The notes below the pieces were generated by a model. That model did no database searches. It was not told the DNA's origin and was given only the letters and a program-made list of their open reading frames with translations. This document shows, in pieces, positions 23,505-36,467 of a stretch of 64,000 bases of DNA (within the stretch, counting starts at the first letter, position 1; the number at the start of each line of letters is the position of its first letter). The translations under genes and the position numbers were made by a program. The DNA is taken from contig OZ026612.1 in the NCBI GenBank assembly GCA_964020975.1, forward strand, positions 56,483,168 through 56,547,167, in the 5' to 3' direction. This stretch comes from Hermodice carunculata. Taxonomy: Eukaryota; Annelida; Polychaeta; Eunicida; Amphinomidae.

Positions 23505-24524
23505 TTACTATAAACCTGTCCTAACCTATCCCCTCCCAGCTGGCTTGGGTGCAGCCCGTCCCAGGCGAACATCTCCCTCCTACCCACGAAGTCCTCCCAC
23601 AAGTTCCTAAAGGCAAAACCCCTCTGCCTACACATGGAGTCTAACTGCCTATTGATCGCACTGATCCTACTTGCCTCCCATCCACCCATCCTATACCTCG
23701 GCAGGATCCCCATCACTAAAGGCTAACACTCTAGTCCTCCCAGCCTGTCCAATAAGCCCCTGTACCTCCCTAAAACTGTCTCTGTTCCCACCCTCTCCAC
23801 TCCTCCCTATCCGCCAAGTCATTTGTCCCCACCTGGACAATGACCAACGGGCACTCCCCACTAGACTTAACTATCCCCTCTAGCTGCTCCTCCACATCCC
23901 TAATCTTCGCCCCCGGCAAGCAGACCCTAACCCTGTTTGCCCTGTCCTCCCTGCAGAAAGTACTATCTACCTTGCGCACTATACTGCTCCCCACCACCAC
24001 TGCCTGTCTACCCTGACGCCCTCTCTCCCCCTGTCTACTCCCTCCCACCTGGTCCCCCTCTCCCTCCCTGCTACCTGTTCTACCTCCCCACTACCTCCAC
24101 CTCCCTCTACCTGACCACCCTCCCCTGCACCACCTACTGCCTGTTCTACCTCCTCCCTACTTCCCCCTACCTCAACCTGACCACCCTCCCCTACACTCTG
24201 CCCCTGTCCCCCCACCTCCCTACTAACCTGTCCCTCCACCCTCTCTAACCCCTGCTGCCCTCTCCTGCCCCCCTCAGCCCTGATCCTATCCCTGGCCTCC
24301 TCTAGTTCTACTTTCAGGGCTGACAGCTGAGCCTCTAAGGTCTCAACCTTCCTACACTTCCCACACCTAAATACAAAGCTATCCTCCCTTGCCTCCTCCA
24401 GACTACACTCTAGTGACTGTAGCCGTGGCGACGCTGCTACGTGTGTTCTGATTGGCCAAAAGTAAATGCACCTGTCTGTCTGCACCAACAATGCAACAAG
24501 CCCTTTCCATGATTCATGAATCAC
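23480..24524 (-). pseudogene. LINE ORF1 with zinc/coiled-coil start and SGNH esterase domain
   Basis: Three overlapping or adjoining frames cover it. Frame 23979-24524 has FRCGKCRKVETLEAQL followed by a heptad-rich coiled coil and a long Gly/Glu/Arg-rich linker. Frame 23770-24048 has AVVVGSSIVRKVDS (nucleophile block, GSS), LPGAKIRDVEEQL and VIVQVGTNDLADRE (Asn block). Frame 23480-23716 has FAWDGLHPSQLGGDRL (Asp/His block). Together these are the SGNH hydrolase blocks found in ORF1 of CR1/L2-type LINEs, thought to help the particle handle RNA or membranes. At least two frame changes break it. The true ATG is uncertain; residues before about 24440 may be untranslated. Confidence 0.85.
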
Positions 24525-24648
24525 AAATAGGCCTACCGGATAGTGTTTCCTTAATCAGGTTATAGTTTGATCTGAAGATCCAGTGGACCTTTAATCAGAA
24601 TGAATTTCCAAAGAATTTGAGTAAACATTGGAACTGAGAGCAGCGGAG

Positions 24649-24662
24649 TAAATAAGAAAAGT
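24649..24662. repeat. 14-bp direct repeat, possible LINE target duplication (right)
   Basis: Identical to 19155-19168; see that entry. Confidence 0.5.
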
Positions 24663-24790
24663 GGTAGGCAGGCATTCTAGGCTAGTTTAGCCAAGCTGTT
24701 GACATAAGTCAGCACATGAGATGAAATGACTGACGGATAAAACAAATCCACATAGGCCCTAATAGCGGTACAGACTGGAATCACACAAAC

Positions 24791-24848
<58 letters not shown>

Positions 24849-24870
24849 GTTGTTGTTGTTGTTGTTATTA
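24791..24870. repeat. (ATT)n(GTT)n microsatellite
   Basis: About 19 ATT units followed by GTT units to about 24866. Confidence 0.96.
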
Positions 24871-24953
24871 TAGGGTTTAGCCTATTATTATGAAAGTAAT
24901 AAATTAATAGATCTACCAAGGGTACTTACTTGATGTATCTATACTATGTTCCT

Positions 24954-25010
24954 ATTCAGACTCAGAAATCCTTTATTCGATCATAAGTTTTGAACAAAAT
25001 ACAAATTAGG
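24954..25010 (-). mobile_element. 3' tail of a CR1-like LINE
   Basis: On the minus strand an AATAAAGG signal is followed after a few bases by CTGAGTCTGAAT, ending at 24954. The same AATAAA then CTGA(G/T)TCTGA arrangement ends the LINE at 7423 and the piece at 63036. No coding part was recognised upstream, so this is probably a strongly 5'-truncated insertion. Confidence 0.5.
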
Positions 25011-26322
25011 CCTATTGTTGATAGGGTGGGCAAGAATACTGTTATTATCACTTGCTAATCATTCTTTCTATGTGATGAGCTGCCGGTCTCTGAACTGTGA
25101 AATTGGTGCAACGATGTCTAACTCGATCCTTGCCTGCGTCTCTGTTACGAGGGTAAACTCATATTTGGGTTCTTTATGCTAAGCAAAAAGCAGACTTTTC
25201 AGAGAACGCACACATTTTAATAATCGTAGAGACCCTAGCTTTTTAGATTTTTCATAAACTGATTTCATGTTTTTAATACTCATAAAAAAAAGTTTGCCCC
25301 ACTGACCCGCTCCGAACTTGCTTGATCAATATCAATGAGGAGTTTTCAGGTGCTATAGCGAGAATAGACCTAGGTACACGGTTTTTACAAGATCGTGTGT
25401 AGGGTTGAAGTGACATGACTTGCCCAGACAACCTGCGTTCGTCAAGAAAAGACATTTTTTTCTAGTTTTACCATGGAAGTACAGCTTAGAACCAGAAGTT
25501 TCTGATTTCAAGCAATTAATTTCCTATCTGTGGTCAGTGACGTATTGTGCTGCATTTCACGAACTGCACGGCTCAGTTTAGTTATAGAGAACTGGTAGGC
25601 CTACATCGTGTATACATCAAAAGATGCATGTATAGGCATTGTTACCAATGTTTAACAAATGTTGAATCACTTTGCATGGCCACCCACTTTTGTTGCCGTA
25701 CCTCCTGGGAAAAAACATAGCTCGGCCATATAGGCTTCGACCTAGGCCTGCATGTATGACACATCTTTCCTTTGTTCCTGGAGTTTAGGACCTACTTAGC
25801 CTTTTTTGAGGCTGCATTTTGACGAGAGTTTGAGGGGGGGAGGGGGGAGGGCGAGAGAGGGGAGGGAACATACGCTCTGTATAGACCTAGGCCTACAATC
25901 TAGGATAGTAAAGCGGGACCTTTGTTTCATTTTCATATAAATTTATCAGTGTCCACTTTGGTCATGTATGGCTGTCCTAGGATGGCTGTACAGACTAGGC
26001 CTCCCAAAGATTCCTCTGTATAGCTTTCAGAACTCCGAAAGAATCCATGAGTATGGCCAAGGGAGGGAGGGTATTGATGATAACCCAGGCACTAAATACA
26101 GGTCACAATTAGGCGAGGTTTTTACCTTTTTTCCCCCTTGTTTTCAAGACATCGTTCGATAAAGTTGGTTTAGCTCAGACTTATCCTCTAATTTTGTGCA
26201 AAATCTAGCAAAGGAAAATTTGCGGGAAATGAATTTGATATGAAGAAACATTAAAGTTATGCTTGGTGCATGTACGCATGCACTCCTCATACGTTGCCTG
26301 TTATTTCAAAACCTTACTCAGA
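25011..26322. other. No gene seen; G-rich run
   Basis: No coding evidence. TAGGCCTA-type motifs are frequent here. A purine tract at about 25831-25864 has several G3-G7 runs separated by 1-7 bases and fits a G-quadruplex pattern. Confidence 0.4.
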
Positions 26323-26760
26323 GTCCCAGGAACTTTAGTCTCAATTCTTGGGGCCAAAGTTATAATCCTGGGAATTTATAATTATATTCCTGGGAACTTG
26401 CCACTATGTTCCTGGGAGCTTACCGCTATGTTCCTGGGACTTCGCTATACATTCCCAGGACCGGTCTTATGTTCTCGGGAACTCGCTTATATTCCCAGGA
26501 TATTGCCTAAATTCCCAGGATATTGCCTAAAACCCCAGGAAATTGCCTAAATTCCTGAGAATTTATTAATATTCATCATTCCATAACTCAATTATGAGTG
26601 TAGTAATATTAATAAAATTGTGCCAATTTACTACAAGAACCCATCTTTACACACTGTCCAAATTTGGTGCTTCTAACATGAGCAGAACTGGAGATACAAT
26701 GATGCGGCAAAATTGTCCGAATGGAATGGACAGTTTATTTTGGAATGACTTATATATATA
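26323..26760. repeat. Dispersed repeat with 21-bp TTCCCAGGAA minisatellite, copy 2 (inverted)
   Basis: Twelve half-palindromes (TTCCTGGGAA/TTCCCAGGAA variants) begin at 26323, 26344, 26365, 26387, 26409, 26431, 26452, 26472, 26492, 26512, 26532 and 26552, spaced 20-22 bp. The following flank (CCATAACTCAATTATGAG, CTGGAGATACAATGATG, CAAAATTGTCCGAATGG, ATGGACAGTTTATTTTGG) is the reverse complement of the left flank of the copy at 10691-11165. Confidence 0.85.
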
Positions 26761-26799
26761 TATGACTTGTTTGGCTCGCTCTAGATATCGGTTCGCTTA

Positions 26800-26920
26800 T
26801 TTGGTCTGCATATATATTTTATGTTCGGAACGAGCGGGACTCGGACCTGCAACTTTTGGCACCACATATGGCACCCAGTATCCGTTGGTATTCTTCATTT
26901 CGACAACAAACCATGCTATA
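26800..26920 (-). mobile_element. Possible tRNA-derived SINE remnant
   Basis: On the minus strand, TTGCAGGTCCGAGTCCCGC contains a B-box-like GGTCCGAGTCC, one mismatch from GGTTCGANTCC. No convincing A box was found at the expected distance, so this is weak. Confidence 0.3.
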
Positions 26921-26927
26921 ATATATT

Positions 26928-26931
<4 letters not shown>

Positions 26932-27015
<84 letters not shown>

Positions 27016-27028
27016 CATACATATATAT

Positions 27029-27093
<65 letters not shown>
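26932..27093. repeat. (TA)n with (CATA)/(CA) interruption
   Basis: About 160 bp of TA dinucleotides interrupted near 27010-27045 by CATA and CA units. Open frames of alternating Tyr/Ile are repeat translations. Confidence 0.97.
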
Positions 27094-27096
<3 letters not shown>

Positions 27097-27136
27097 TATA
27101 TGGTTTGTGGAGTAGTATGCATTAATATATCATTTA

Positions 27137-27725
27137 ACCCATATAGCATCCCTGGGACTGATACCCTGTCCCAAAGCACGCGCCTCAGGAATGCTCTATT
27201 GAAACTATTTGTTGCTGTTAGTGTAATTTTACTTATGGTTCTTTTGACCTTCTCGTTGATCTTATCGTCACAAGATCAAAACACTCCTCGACCTTCGCGT
27301 TCTCGCGCTCTGTGGAACCTCAAATTTTCCAACCATTTATTTCTCTCGTTTCTTGACAATGTACTTCTGACCTAGAATCATGACCGTACTTTTTTCTCAC
27401 TGTTTTCCAGCCTCCATTTCTCCCCGTAGTCTGTGCTATTCTGTGTAGCTTTCGTAATCCTCTTTCCTGTTACCCAGAAAAACAATGTCATCTGCAAATA
27501 AACAAACCTGTACCCTCTCATCTCCTCCCTTATACCTTTTCCACACTGTAGCAACTGTTCACATAAGTCACATAGATATGATCCGACCAAAAGGAGGGGA
27601 TAAAACATAGCCTTGTTATACAGAAGCGCCACTTATTCCCCATCGATCTCCCTCAGACTCACTGCATATTTTGCATTAGGCTATAAAGCTCGCACCTCTA
27701 AAAACCTGTCCTCAAATGTTTACAA
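27137..27725 (-). pseudogene. Older fragment of the same LINE family as 19169-24648
   Basis: The segment aligns by eye with about 20855-21480 of the large LINE. Examples are CCTGGGACTG followed by CCCAAAG, TATTGAAACTATTTGTTGCT versus TATTAAAACTATTCATTGCT, and TCTGCAAATAAACAAACCTG versus TCTGCAAAAAATAGACCTGC. The minus frame 27378-27632 retains CGKGIREE, ADD-region remnants and DYGEKWRLENSEKK, corresponding to GEYGEKWRLEFSEEKSK. It lies in the same orientation as the large copy but is much more diverged and lacks both ends. Confidence 0.85.
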
Positions 27726-27917
27726 ACCAGGTGTGTTTTTCTGTCGATGTGGCTCAAATGGGAGGCTAGTATAAGACAATATACAGTGGCGCACTAACGG
27801 TCCCTACTATCGTCTGTTTAAAGGCACAAATGAATCATAAGTGTGCGGACGTATGGGACGTTTATTAAACAAGGGAGGTAGATTTAGACACACACGTCCC
27901 TGTCAGAGCCACAACCT

Positions 27918-27918
<1 letters not shown>

Positions 27919-28000
<82 letters not shown>
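27919..28000. repeat. (ATCT)n(TA)n compound microsatellite
   Basis: About eleven ATCT units pass directly into about seventeen TA units. Confidence 0.97.
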
Positions 28001-28003
<3 letters not shown>

Positions 28004-28374
28004 AAATTTTTGTTAGTTATCACGATGTTTGGACATATGCACATTTTATATCCAAAATGTTTATTATATTTTATATTATTAAAAGTTATGTATCTTTTCA
28101 TTTATAATTATATTAAACTCAAGTGGCTGTGAGCAACACAATCAAATTATCGCAAGATGAAGTTTTTATATAAATTCCCCTGATGACAATCCTGGTAGTT
28201 TGATTACACATGGAATTTCCATAAACCTGCTTGGAAAAGTATAATCGTCATATGGAAGGAACTGGTTTCCAATTCATCTGTGGTGCCCGAACAGGTAACT
28301 TGAGCATGGCACAGAACAGAACAAAGGCATAGTACGGCTTTTTGCCAGGAGTACTGTTTTCATGCAACGCGCTA

Positions 28375-29490
<1,116 letters not shown>

Positions 29491-29499
29491 AAATTAATG

Positions 29500-29900
29500 T
29501 TTCACTATTGGTTTGCTCAAAGTTCCACGCCTACGCCTACTCAAGAGATTAGATGACTGTGGACTTAGGCAATACCTCACACAGATTTATCAAAAATTGG
29601 TTATTTATAGAGAGCAAAAGGTTGCCATTGATGGGGAAGAATCATCTAGTGCCCATGTAACATCAAGAGTTCCCCAAGGCGCCATACTTAGGTGTTATTG
29701 CTCTTTGTAAATTATATCAACAACATTGGTGACCAGGTCACCTCAAATATACGCCCTCTTGCAAATGACTGCTTTACCTACCGGACCATCAATTCGTATA
29801 CAGATGCATACCAGAATCATTTGGCTTACATCCTATGGTCTCCTGGTCACACAAATCGCAAATGCTATTCAATACTTCCAAACGTTCATTTCTCATAATA
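29500..29900 (+). pseudogene. LINE reverse transcriptase fragment (jockey/CR1/Rex-like)
   Basis: Two adjoining frames carry a readable RT core: VPRLRLLKRLDDCGLRQYL, then REQKVAIDGEESSSAHVTSR followed by VPQGAIL (motif B), then LLLFVNYINNIGDQVTSNIR and LANDCFTYRTINS, the place of the FADDC-type motif C. This spacing is typical of jockey-superfamily LINEs. It is a different family from the FADDIVLMA element at 19993-21819. Frames are broken and the catalytic DD is degraded. Confidence 0.82.
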
Positions 29901-30150
29901 CCTTGACAGAAGTACAACAACCGGCATGATCTCGACACACTTCCGTTATAAACTTGGACTTAGAAGTAGTTGTGCCATGAAACAGACACATCAAACAAAC
30001 GCATAAGACATTCTGGCAAATACATAGAACAAACGTGCACATCACATATGTCACGGAACATTAATATCTATCGCACATATATTTAGAAAAATGTGTCATA
30101 GAAACAATCCAAGTCCAGCTATTCAACAGGCTAATTACGACTGATTTCAC

Positions 30151-30260
30151 TTAACCCATCGTAATTTTGTCTGGCTTTTTATGGACAAAATTATTGCAAG
30201 CCTTCCTCTGAATGAGCTCTACCTGATTGACTTTTAGAGTGAAATATTCAAAACTTGTAG
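30151..30260 (-). pseudogene. Possible C-terminal LINE fragment
   Basis: The minus-strand peptide VNQVELIQRKACNNFVHKKP resembles the INKLEKVQRRAARFV block near the C terminus of jockey-type LINE proteins. Only this short stretch matches, so the call is weak. Confidence 0.35.
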
Positions 30261-30299
30261 ATAACCATTGCGATCGTTTTTCCCAAAAAAAAAAAATGA

Positions 30300-31290
30300 T
30301 GACTGAAAGAAAACAGTTTTCTTGTCTTTCAGTTCCGACTAACCTTCTTGTAGTTATCATTTGGCCTATTTGTATCTAGTCCTGTCCTGATAGATCACAT
30401 TTGCATAAAAACATCAATCTCTGTTTTGTTCCTTTGTTTAACATGACAGAAAAGAAAATAATTTCTTCCGAAACAGATGCTTTTGTCTTCTTTCTCCTTC
30501 CGATACTCAGGAGTATTTACATTTTATTAATTGATGAATAGAAGAAGCCTTTTGGTAGCCGGTCACACTAGAATTTTTCCATTACGCGATGCCAACTTAT
30601 ACGCATTCATACAGGCATAGCTGTACGTGTGAAGAAAAAAATGCGGTGAACATGTGATGAGAATATCAGAGTCAGGAATAAAAAAGACATGATGTGACAT
30701 GAACAGATTTATGAATGTACATTGTGCAAATACATATGCATCTGATCAGGGTGTATATCCGAAGTATTAATAATCTGAAGGAGCAATATGTGGGTCCTTC
30801 AAACCCTTAAAGTTGAACATTCTGAGTGTCAGCAGAATAACATCTTTTACTTGATATATACAGTGTAACAATTTACTACCATATAAGGAAGAGTGTGCGT
30901 ATGAAGTATAGCTCAGGACGAAGTCATGACCAAACATGGCTTTACATTTTTACTTTTTTCCATGCAGGTGGGAGTTTTGCTGTCAGAGTCGGTTGGTGAA
31001 TTTTTCTATACGAGTAAACTTTGCTTACGCAACACAATTTACTTTATAAAATGTTTGAGGGAATTGTTTCGGGAAGTAAGCGTGAGCGGGAAGTTAATTT
31101 GTTGAAATCGAAAATCCGCATAAATCAAATATGTACTTTATAAGTATGAGCCTAAATTACGTAGGCTCACATGAAAGAGCCTGAGGTGCGTTCATTTTCG
31201 TTGATCGGAGGAATACGTCAAAAGAAAAAAAAACATGAAGCATCAAAATAACAAATGTTATTCAGTCTGTGCCCATGATGGCTAGCTTTC
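30300..31290. other. No gene seen
   Basis: AT-rich, no feature recognised. Confidence 0.4.
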
Positions 31291-31318
31291 AAAAAAAAAA
31301 AAAAGGGGGGGGGGGGGG
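31291..31318. repeat. A14G14 purine tract
   Basis: Fourteen A are followed directly by fourteen G, a pure purine strand able to adopt unusual structures. Confidence 0.95.
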
Positions 31319-31816
31319 AAACAACTTGCATTATAAATGTACGTCTAGGCCTATTTTACAAAAAACAATTTGAACAAAAATACAGTCAAAGGTCAGTATT
31401 ACCTTCATAACAAGACACAAGGTCTTAACAGTGATATCGATAAAAATGTGAAAAGTCTCATTTTTTTATATTCAAAAACTAGTAACGAAAAATTTATTTT
31501 AAATGTAGTGCATCAAATTTTGGTGATGCAAAGAAATTTGCGATGCTACACGTACATTACTTGGTGATAAAATTGTGCAACCAGATTGAGAACTTCGCAT
31601 TTCACATTTATTTCTTTATTTTCAACATAGGAAGTTATTTTAATTTCTTTGTATTTCAACAACCACATTAAAATCCATACACTTCCACAGGCTAGTAGTG
31701 AAACAAACAGTAATGTGACACGTCATAATTATATGGGACTTTGTGGTTTCTTTTCCATATTTACGTACTGGCTTTCTGTTATATAAAACAGAAGCAACCT
31801 CTTCAGCAAAGTTCTG

Positions 31817-31990
31817 CACCACCACCACCACCACCACCACCACCCAAATAATGAATGAATGAATGAATTACTGAATAGATAGAAAAATAAATAAAAGAAA
31901 TAATTAATGAATGCCTAAAATAATGAATAAATAAATAAATAAATAAATAAATACATACATAAATTAATTAATCAATTAATTAATTAATAG
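31817..31990. repeat. Simple repeat cluster: (CAC)n, (AATG)n, (AAAT)n, (TTAA)n
   Basis: About nine CAC units, then AATG units (31850-31870), AAAT units (about 31925-31953) and ATTA-rich sequence. The poly-Val frame on the minus strand is a repeat translation. Confidence 0.9.
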
Positions 31991-34900
31991 AAAATAAAAT
32001 GAAATCCCAATCTCTTTACGATCCATAGACAGTCCAGTGATTACCTATGTCTTAACCTATATATTTATTATTCAATATTATCACGTTCGATTCTAATTCT
32101 AAACTTCAAAGCTTCATCAGTCAGTAAATGGGTCATCAGCAGAAAAGCTTGAAGTATGTTTCGCAACTGTGTGATATGGAAAATGGGTTCCCCTAACTAG
32201 GCCTATACAAGCACAGGAATCAATACAAAAAAAGGCTGTCACAGGAAAAAAAAGATGACAGGACCAGGCCAGACAAACCATAAAAAAAGGTTTGTCACAA
32301 AAATACATTTTAAAAAAGTGGAATTATTCAACAGGAAAACGTTTTTGGCATCGAGTATAAAAAAGAGATATGAGCCGGTTCGTCCTGTGGTGAGGCAAGG
32401 TGTCAGTGTAATATAAACTTAGTAATACTAAGTGTTTTTGAAATATTAATATTTTTGTCATTGATATCATACAGTGTATTAGCATGAGAGAAATAGTTCT
32501 ATATCTTAATTATTGATGTAACAGGCTTTACTTATATAAAGAATTTTTCCAACATTCCCCATATTTTTCAGCAAGTATATATTCGCACAAATGGTTATAT
32601 ATGGTAATAAATTTGCTTTTAGCCACTTGGGGAGTTTATCTCTGTATCTTTCTTGAAGAAAAAGGCAATTATTATATTGTCACGATGCATTAAACTGTTA
32701 GTTCCACTGTTCGTAAGTAAATCTCTGTCACCTTTTCTTAGTTTGTTTTTTGTTTGTTTGTTTGTTTGTTTGTTTTTTTTTTTGTTTGTAAATAAGTCCT
32801 AACACTGCTTGTTTGCGAATCACATAAAAGTCTGAAAATATGATAATTTGCATTATTTGATAATTTCTCTATTGTATGTTTGTGTCCATAGTCATTGTCT
32901 TGACTTTGAAATAATGTTAGAGGTATAAATATGCGTTATAAAGAAATTGCCAATGTGTGCAGGTCCCCCACTGTGTCAATGTTCATTGGCAGGGAAGTTC
33001 CTTGTCCATATTTTTAAATCGGGAAATATTTTCAGTTTTATCATGATAGGGAGCATGGCATTTACTAAATGCTACTGGTTCTTTACGCATTTGCGCATTA
33101 ACAAGTAACATCTGACCATCGATACTTTCATGCACATTCAAAACCGTAACATCATTTTTTATGAGAAAAGAAACCTGGTATGTCTACCATAGTTTGAATC
33201 AGTAATTGCACTTATTACTTCACCCTTTCATCTTGCATCAAAATATGGGCATTAATTTTTCGTATCAAAAACTTTCTACAGGAAGATTATATCCAGATGA
33301 CAACTTTCTCACCAGAAGATGATTTTCTTATGCTTAAAGTGGTTATCTAGACCTCTTATATTCAGTGTCATAATTGACAGTCCAGATTTCCCCGCCACTT
33401 CTTATACTTCATGTGGTAAAATCTTTGTGACTAAAAAAGAAAAAACGAGCACTCACCACTAGCCCTCACTGCCCTGTCTTCACCGTCTTGACATGCTTGG
33501 TAGAATTCCCCTTGGTTTTGAAAGGTGGTCTAGCTGCAACTGTTTATTTTATAATCACTGGCATTGAATATAATGCACCAGTCTGTTGCCGCTTTATCTA
33601 TACACTGACAGGTGGTTTAACTGGGATAAGCTATCCAGCAAGAAAGGGGTTATACTGGTGCAGGGGTAATTCACATTCTTCTTGTCTGAACTTGTACTAT
33701 GCAAATTTAGTAATTATATTTAGTTTTACAGGTATTCTCTCATAATAAAGCTCTGCATTTAAAATCAAAACTTCACGCATTTTGCCAATTCATTATTTGC
33801 CACGTTTATATTTATTCATTATTATGTGGGTTGTCTTTACTGAATATTTAGCTGAGACAAGGAGCCGCTATCTCAGAGAGACATGTACGGGTATAGGCTC
33901 CGAAACATGTATTGAGTAGTTACCCGCTGAAGACCATTGAATTTATTTGGGCCCGACAGCCTTTTCCTAACTTTTACAGAGAAACGTGCGCAATATGGAC
34001 AATAGCACTTCCATATGCATATAAGTGAGACAGGGACAGGTTTGTTTATGGAGAGTAAAGAGTTCGGACTCTGGACTAGGGTAATGACTACTAGGAAGTG
34101 GTTCTGGACAAAAAGACTCATATATAATAGTCACAATACATGCCTATTGGCACCGTCTGTTCATTATAAATTTACCTCCAAATTTGATACATGATTGATA
34201 CTGTATCTTTTCTACGCAAAGAAATAATCTCTAAAATGACAAAATTTCACAATATAGATTTTTCTGTATCAAAAGCAATTAGCATTGAGGAAAATACTGT
34301 TTGATATTGCCAGAAATGAAGTAACCTACTCGTTTGGCTATTCCCGTTGTCTTAATTTTAAAATGACTGAAGTATAGTTCTCTTTTCAATACATTGCTAT
34401 GAAAGTGTAAAGATCTGTATTGATGTCTTTTGTCTGTATCTAGTTGATACATAATTTGCCAATCTAGGTATAAAGAAATTTCACATTCTGTGGGTTCAAT
34501 GATTGTAACCGATTGTCATATAATAGAAACACGAGGGCACCATATACTGGTAATATAGAAACGTATGACTGGTGCATTATCAATGAACCAACCAGGATTT
34601 AACAAGCAAACATTCTCTTTGAAATATTACCATCTTACTATCTTGGGCGGTAGGAATAATCCAATAAATCGGCAACACAAGTGTATGTTGATCATCACTG
34701 TTTCACGTGACTGTGCCACTCGTGTTCTCTTATAACACTTCATCTGTATTTTGCTTCTTGGCTTTTCCCCACCGTTCTCATTTACGGAGAAGGGTTTGAT
34801 ATCATAGTGTATGCACGGACCCGTATGTGTTTTCAGGCACAGGTTTGACCTGTCTGTTAATGTAGTTCATAATCATTTTCGAAATCCCCCTTTTCACTAG

Positions 34901-36453
34901 TTATTCAGAACCTTTGTCATGTTTCAATAGGCCTGTAGACGACACAGTAGGAACCGCAGTGAATGGATATGCTGTACGTGACAAAGTAGGAAATGATTCA
35001 TTTGTTGGCATTCGTAACTTTCATTTCTTAGTATCCATTTAGGATATAGCGTGCAAGCAGTTGCATTTCCTATATAAGCCGATGCACAAAGAGTTTACCT
35101 AATGATACAAAATACCCTCTCATATTGACGACTTAAGAAGTGAAGCGTCATTATGTATTTATTTGTATAGTATGGCTATACATCCCTTTCTATAACTATA
35201 ATACTACAGCACTAGCAACTGTTTATTACGTATTGGTGTTAATATTGAATGAACAAAGAATAAGTAAGACTATTTAAAAAAATCTGGTTGTTCTGTGTTT
35301 GACAGGTGACCCAATTTTTATGTATACAGCAACAACGACGATGGACGTTAAAGTTCGCTGGTGCATCACGCCGCACATTAGACTATTGGTAATTTTAAGA
35401 GCGGTTTTCATTTCTAACTGTGGTACTGGTCCAGATCTCACAGACATACCGTTTAAAGGTCCCTGGGTAATACGGGACACTTTGCATATGATATGATATC
35501 TCATGCAAACATCTTAACAACCACTGACTGTGATGCTGTTTTTACTTATCAGTACATTTAAGGGCGTGCCCTCTTAAACCCAGTCGAAGGCTGCCAAGCT
35601 ATGTAAAATATGTTTCATTTTTGTGATTTTCTCTGGCACTTGTGAAAATGTTTATACAGAAGGTTTCAGAAAGTCATTTGAACGAAATTTACAAGACAAA
35701 CCGAAAAAGGATGTTAATCGTGTTCATTTATTTGTGATGTTCAACATTCATGAATATCACGAAAACGATGTAGACCTACTTTCTTGTTTTGCCATCTACT
35801 GAGCTGACTGGCAAGTCAGTAGAACCAAAGGATGGCCATGTCTCTTTTTGTGTTTGGTGCCAGGGGATGCATTTGGAGTTTCAGGCGGTTAAGCCTATAT
35901 GTTGTGAGAAAAAACTAAAGCTTGTAGTTTATGAAGAATATTTCAACGGTTGGGGGACCGGTTTAAAACAGCAAGTTGCCTTTTATGGGTGACTGCCTGT
36001 CTCAAGTCAGGGGCGAAAATCATTTCTTCAAAATGGTAATGGAAGATGAATCTTGATATATTGTTTACTTTTCAATATCTGCCTTTCCCTATAACCATTT
36101 GCCCTCGTTGTTGGGTTAAAACGTTTTTTTTTTTTTTTAATTGCTACAAAAGATCACAGATAAGTCTGAACGTGTGGTTAAAGATTTCATTACCGAAAGA
36201 TTATTTGATTCGCCGTCTCACAGAAAACATATGCAAATCACACGCCTCCACCCAATAGCGCATTGAGACAGCAACATGGAGGACTGATTTAGTCCAGATC
36301 TGATGGACTATGGATTAATTACGAGCTGTATCCCATACTTATTAGCAACACGCTCGAAATTAAATGTTTAAGTCAAATTGTATATGTCGAATAGGACTAA
36401 CTCGCCAGAGTCTAACACTCCAAAGTAAGAACATAGTTCAATCTGAATTCGCT
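31991..36453. other. No gene seen over 4.4 kb; one TTTG microsatellite
   Basis: I found no protein family, RNA or long repeat. A (TTTG)n tract lies at about 32741-32790. Open frames such as 33488-33745, 35274-35504 and 35789-35992 are short, sometimes open on both strands, and lack recognisable domains. Intronic or intergenic host DNA is the likely nature. Confidence 0.4.
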
Positions 36454-36467
36454 GGGGGGGGGGGGGG
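36454..36467. repeat. G14 run
   Basis: Uninterrupted G homopolymer. Similar runs of 11-14 G or C occur at 18652, 19105, 19186, 31305, 39953, 50116 and 58742. Confidence 0.95.

Larger units (their letters stand above)
19169..24648 (-). mobile_element. Near full-length non-LTR retrotransposon with esterase ORF1 and APE/RT ORF2
   Basis: The element reads on the minus strand: 5' region from about 24648, ORF1 about 24524-23480, ORF2 about 23504-19993 and a 3' UTR of about 0.8 kb. ORF1 with a Cys-rich/coiled-coil start and an SGNH esterase, and ORF2 with an APE endonuclease and reverse transcriptase, match the CR1/L2 side of the jockey superfamily; the exact clade is not certain. No 3' CTGATTCTGA tail or poly-A is obvious, and 19181-19390 weakly resembles composite repeat sequence, so the 3' border is uncertain. 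A few stops and frameshifts make it defective but rather young. Confidence 0.75.

Noticed and set aside
26594-27375. Long Tyr-Ile repeat proteins
   Set aside because: Artefact of (TA)n sequence; the flanks are unrelated and one end runs into LINE remnants.
35274-35504. Small protein gene
   Set aside because: Plus and minus frames overlap almost completely and neither shows family features.
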